Shown: positions 59,901 to 64,000 of the stretch, piece by piece
Numbering within the stretch: the first letter of the stretch is position 1
Layout of the letters: the number at the start of each line of letters is the position of its first letter
Source: Craspedostauros australis
Taxonomy: Eukaryota; Bacillariophyta; Bacillariophyceae; Mastogloiales; Achnanthaceae
Assembly: GCA_026770025.1 (NCBI GenBank)
Contig: JAMXDE010000016.1
Span: 1,364,001 to 1,428,000, forward strand
Direction of reading: 5' to 3'
DNA: 64,000 nt
Notes under the pieces: generated by a model
What the model saw: the letters and a program-made list of their open reading frames with translations, nothing else
Database searches by the model: none
Told to the model about the DNA's origin: nothing
Translations under genes and position numbers: made by a program

Positions 59901-62900
59901 GCTACCCAAGAAGATATGCCAAGTCATCATGAAGCTCTGTAGTTCACTCCGATGGGCCAGACACGGAAATAATCGGAATGGTTCCGGGTTCACCCGTGTC
60001 GAAGGGAAGAAAGAACAGGACAACAACCCTCCGTCCGCTGACAAGAAGATCTCTGAGAAAGGGGAGGGCACCGCAGCCCACAAGCAGTACGGCGTCATTG
60101 CACAAGCCAACCTGGCCAAGTACACCTCAGGGTTTGAAGATCAACCCGACAATCAGGATGATGACGAATCCGACCTATCTTCGATCGACGCGACGGAACT
60201 GGCCAAGTTCCTGGTCGACTATGGTGGATACGACGACGAGGGCGACGATCGACTCATGAAAATAATCACGATGAGCGACTCGTCTGACACGAAGGACACC
60301 ACTGACCTACCCGCCGACTGGCCACGCCAATCGGTACCGGAGCAATTAGTCCACCTCGCGGCATTCTCGCCACAGGCATACGCGGTATGCGACGGCAGCG
60401 CGCAGTGCTGCGTCATTGGGAACCAAGACAAAGTCTGGAAAATTGACTATGTCTATCCACACCAGACATACAACATCATTGGCGCCATGGCAAACACAAT
60501 GAGGAAAAACAACCTCGCAGTGGTAGACACGAGCGTCAAGGTCAGAACCAAGGAAGCTGTCTGGTACCCCACAAGGGCGGATGACCAGGATCCCACCGGC
60601 AAAACGGCGCAAGGACACAGCCAAAACAACTCACCCACTGACATGAAAGAACAAAGCCAATGGAACGACACAGCACACCGGAATCCTGGACACAGGGGAG
60701 ACATGGCGCGCAGGACCTGTCACCCAATCCCAAACACTAACCAAGCGGACAGCCAAGGCACCCATGACACGCGTCGCCGAGAAAGCCAAATCGTGAACGA
60801 CCCGCGATACGCCAGACGAGGAAGACTCTGGCCCAGGGTCTTCGTATCTTCCATGTTCGTCGGGACCACCATCATACCAACGCATGGATGACGGCCCCAA
60901 AAGAAAGGGGAGGGAATAAGAGGACCAAGCAAAAAAAACGATCCGTTTTGTCCGCAGGCACCAGGAGAGGCATCCCATGGAAGAACATCATCCATGGAAC
61001 AATCAGATCCATAGTCCAGACCATCACAGCGAATCCAGTCGCGACAGGCGTGAACACCAAACCACCGCAAAGGGTACCCACCCTAACAAACCACCCAGGG
61101 AACCCGAGACAGAACCCACCAGGATGCAACACGAACATCCCATGGGACACGACATCCATCTCTTTCGCCTGCAACCTCATGGCATCAGAGGTCAACCAAC
61201 TCGCGTACCTGGCTCAATGCGACCAGTACACCGAAAGAGACAACTTCATCCTCGACGGAAGGAACCTCAACTGGAACGCAAAGGGAATCACACACCACCA
61301 CTACGAGACACGAGAGGACGGAACCACTGAAGCAATCCTGGAGATCCTATGGATGAACGGGATGCGATCATGGTGCAGGATGGGAGACCTAAGGGCCCAA
61401 CAACCAGACATCATCATCGAATACACCGAACAGAACCACCTACAGGACCAGAAGGGCTTCAAATGGGTGGAACCCCACAGAGCAAGGAACCAACACATGT
61501 GATCAATGCTAGCCACAAGACTGGCAAACCATCATCCAGGAAACAAGTACAAGTTCGGCACCCTTGTCCCCAACAGCCTGAGACACGCCATGGCTATCAA
61601 CAGACTCAACGGGAACGAACTTTTGGAGCAAGGCCATCAACAAGGAACTGGACCAGATCAAGCGGTTGGGAACCTTCAGACAACCAAGACCGAACGAAAC
61701 ACTCGATGGATACACCAAGATCCCATACCACATCGTTTACGATGTGAAGTTCGACCTACGTCGAAAGGCAAGACTGGTGGCAAACGGAAACAAGACATCC
61801 CCACCAACAGAAGACGTATACTCAGGGGTGGTAGCATCAGACACCATCCGAATCGCCTTCGCCATTGCAGCAGCCAACGGACTGAGAGCATACGCCGGCG
61901 ACGTAGGGAACGCGTTCCTATACGCAGACACCCTCGAGAAATGCTACATTCGAGCAGGCCCTGAATTTGGCAACCTCGAAGGCAAACCCCTCATCATCCA
62001 AAAGGGACTCTACGGCCTAAGGACATCAAATGCGAGGTTCCACGAACATTTCGCCGACACCCTCCGAACCATGGGATTCCTACCCTCCAAGGCCGACAAC
62101 GACATCTACACCAGAGAAGCCGACGACCACTACGAGATGATCACCACATACGTGGATGACGTACTGGTTTTCAGTAAGGACCCCATCCCAATCATCGACG
62201 ACCTCAAGAAACGGTACACCATGAAGCAATGCGGTGACCCAGAATACTACCTTGGCGGAAACATTGTCGACCTTCCCAAGAACTGGAAGGACAGGGGAGT
62301 CAACATCGGACTCTCGGCCCAGACATACATCGGAAACGTCATCAAACGAGTGGAGCAACTAGTAGGGAAAACAATCCCGAAGGCATCCACTCCCATGGTA
62401 GAGGCCTGTCACCCAGAAAGCGACACCTCGGACTTCACAAGCACTGAAGACGCCAGGACCTACCAATCAATACTGGGTTGCCTCAATTGGGTCGTGGCCC
62501 TCGGGAGGTTGGACATCCAATACGCCACGACGACGATGGCACGGTTCGCCATGGCACCAAGGGAGGGGCACCTCCTGACCATCCAACGCATCATTGGGTA
62601 CCTCAAGGGTCGAGAAAGGGGAGCCATCCTTTGCAACCCCAACCCAGTGGACCACACAGACATTGACACTACTCTCTCAAGCCACTGGAGAGAATTCTAC
62701 CCAACTGTCATGGAAGTCATCCCTACTTCGGTACCGACACCAAAAGGAAAACCGGTTCAGATCACGTACTATGTGGATGCCAACCACAGGCATGACCAGA
62801 TCACAAGGAAATTCATGACAGGCATGGTGTGAATGATCAACAATACCATCGTCAAGACCATTTGCAAACAGCAGAACACAGTGGAAACATCCACCTACGG

Positions 62901-64000
62901 ATCCGAATTGGTGGCTGCCAGAATCGCCACCGAAGCGGTCACCGGACCACGCTACATGCTCAGGAACCTCGGGGTACCCATCGACGGACCAGCAATCATG
63001 CTCGGAGACCACAAGGCAGTGGTACTCAACACCACAGTTCCATCATCAATCTTGAAGAAGAAACACTGCTCCCTGGCATTCCACCAGATCCGCGAATGCA
63101 CTGCTGCTGGGATCAGCATGTTTGCCCACATTGCGTCAACCGAGAATATCGCCAACATACTCACCAAGCCGCTCTCCAAGACCCCCTTCCACCACATCAC
63201 ATCAAGAACAGTATTCAGGAACTCGATCCATGAGTCAGGGTACCACAGCAAAATCATATCCCCTGCAATCACACAAGCCAGGGCAACCAGAGCAGAGGAC
63301 GATCCTGACCCAACACCCACGCAGACACCAACACGACCACACCACGAGAACGAACGCACCGACAGAATGAACATAAATGTCATCCGGTACCAACAAACAT
63401 CCATGAGATTCAGCCCAACACCGAAACCATCCGGCTGACCAGGACCCAACGAGAACCGACCCCCCTCGAAATGACACGGAGGAGAGCGCCGAGACCCATC
63501 AAGCCTACCATGAATGCACTGGCCACACCCAACCGACAACGCACACGAAATTCCAATGTCTCATGCGACATGGTGGACACATGTATCATGACTCAGAATT
63601 GTGAACAAACTGAAACCCCGATCGACAATTTCTTGCACGCGCGCGTTGGCACACCGCCTTCAAACCTCACGGATGAATTCAGCCCACTGTCGAGTATCAA
63701 TCCTTCCACGACATCAGGTAGAAAAAAGCTGCATTCTATCCGAGGGACATGATGGAGACAGCACCGAGCATGCCTGCCGGCCAATCACATGTTGCCACAT
63801 CGACATTGTACTGAAAGAAGCCACGAAGCACCACCAACCCAGCTGCCAACGAAGGAGTCATGGAGACTTCCCACCACACAGGCCTGGCACACCGTGTCAT
63901 CATCACACCGGAACACGAAAACTTCAGATGTGACATGTTGATCACTGACCTCCAAGAAGACTTGGCACAGAACGCAGCTTCGGCCTCTTTCGCGTTTCGC

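Larger units (their letters stand above)
56334..64000 (+). mobile_element. Decayed Ty1/copia LTR retroelement, copy 5 (right end outside window)
   Basis: It begins with an LTR of about 554 bp and extends beyond the window. Recognised parts are a gag-like region (about 57-60 kb, with a Pro/His/Gly-rich repeat stretch near 58.1-58.7 kb), reverse transcriptase (about 61.7-62.7 kb, active site TYVDDVL) and RNase H (about 62.8-63.4 kb). The RT shares GLRTSNARFHE and the LGGNIVDL-type block with copy 2 (GLRTSGARFHE), so both belong to one lineage. The coding part is broken in about six or more places, making it clearly older than copy 2. It lies in a host membrane-protein gene. No second LTR is visible before the window ends, so age cannot be measured here. 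Confidence 0.9.

Noticed and set aside
1-64000. CRISPR arrays, operons, rRNA and tRNA genes
   Set aside because: No regularly spaced repeats, bacterial gene layout or rRNA sequence was seen. The two tRNA-like strings are short and sit at LTR edges, so they are primer sites, not tRNA genes. A tRNA gene could still be missed by eye.

Overview
The window looks like nuclear DNA of a diatom. The evidence is a fucoxanthin-chlorophyll light-harvesting gene with a bipartite plastid leader, two further thylakoid-lumen genes with signal peptide plus twin-arginine leaders, a PSxxPS-repeat cysteine-rich surface-type protein, short GT-AG introns, and many Ty1/copia LTR elements of the kind that fills diatom genomes. 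The genus cannot be fixed from sequence alone.

Left part (1-27 kb) is mostly LTR retroelement. Copia copy 1 (1-3415, its left end is outside the window) and copy 2 (about 4060-11248) both sit inside one host gene for a PSxxPS/cysteine-rich protein, whose surviving coding pieces are 3416-4058 and 11253-11989. Old copia remains lie at 13.0-15.6 kb and a tyrosine-recombinase scrap at 16.2-16.6 kb. A thioredoxin-like gene (17256-18014) and a four-EF-hand gene (18946-19725) follow. Copy 4 (20187-27089, minus strand) looks whole, with 520-bp LTRs and a perfect 5-bp target duplication.

Middle part (27.7-51.1 kb) is gene-dense and almost free of repeats. In order it holds a small membrane protein, an FCP light-harvesting protein, a plastid-type MATE transporter, a thylakoid-lumen protein, a TBC1D20-like Rab GAP, aminoacylase-1, a PsbP-like protein, an unusually long DDB1 and an ABCG half-transporter. 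Most have one to three introns, which I placed by joining frames at consensus splice sites and checking the joined protein against the family. Several neighbours are divergent (FCP/MATE, lumen protein/TBC, aminoacylase/PsbP-like) or convergent (TBC/aminoacylase, PsbP-like/DDB1).

Right part (51.6-64 kb) has a solo LTR related to the LTR of copy 1, a four-exon PLAC8-type gene, and the first ~110 residues of a single-pass membrane protein. That protein is cut by copia copy 5, which is decayed and runs off the right edge.

The genes do not form one pathway. Three serve the plastid: an antenna protein and two lumen proteins. The rest are housekeeping or transport genes. The most interesting signals concern the LTR elements: two insertions in one host gene, two apparently very young copies, and priming sites next to the LTRs that match internal parts of tRNAs (the tRNA-Asn anticodon arm for copies 2 and 5, the initiator tRNA-Met D-arm for copy 4).
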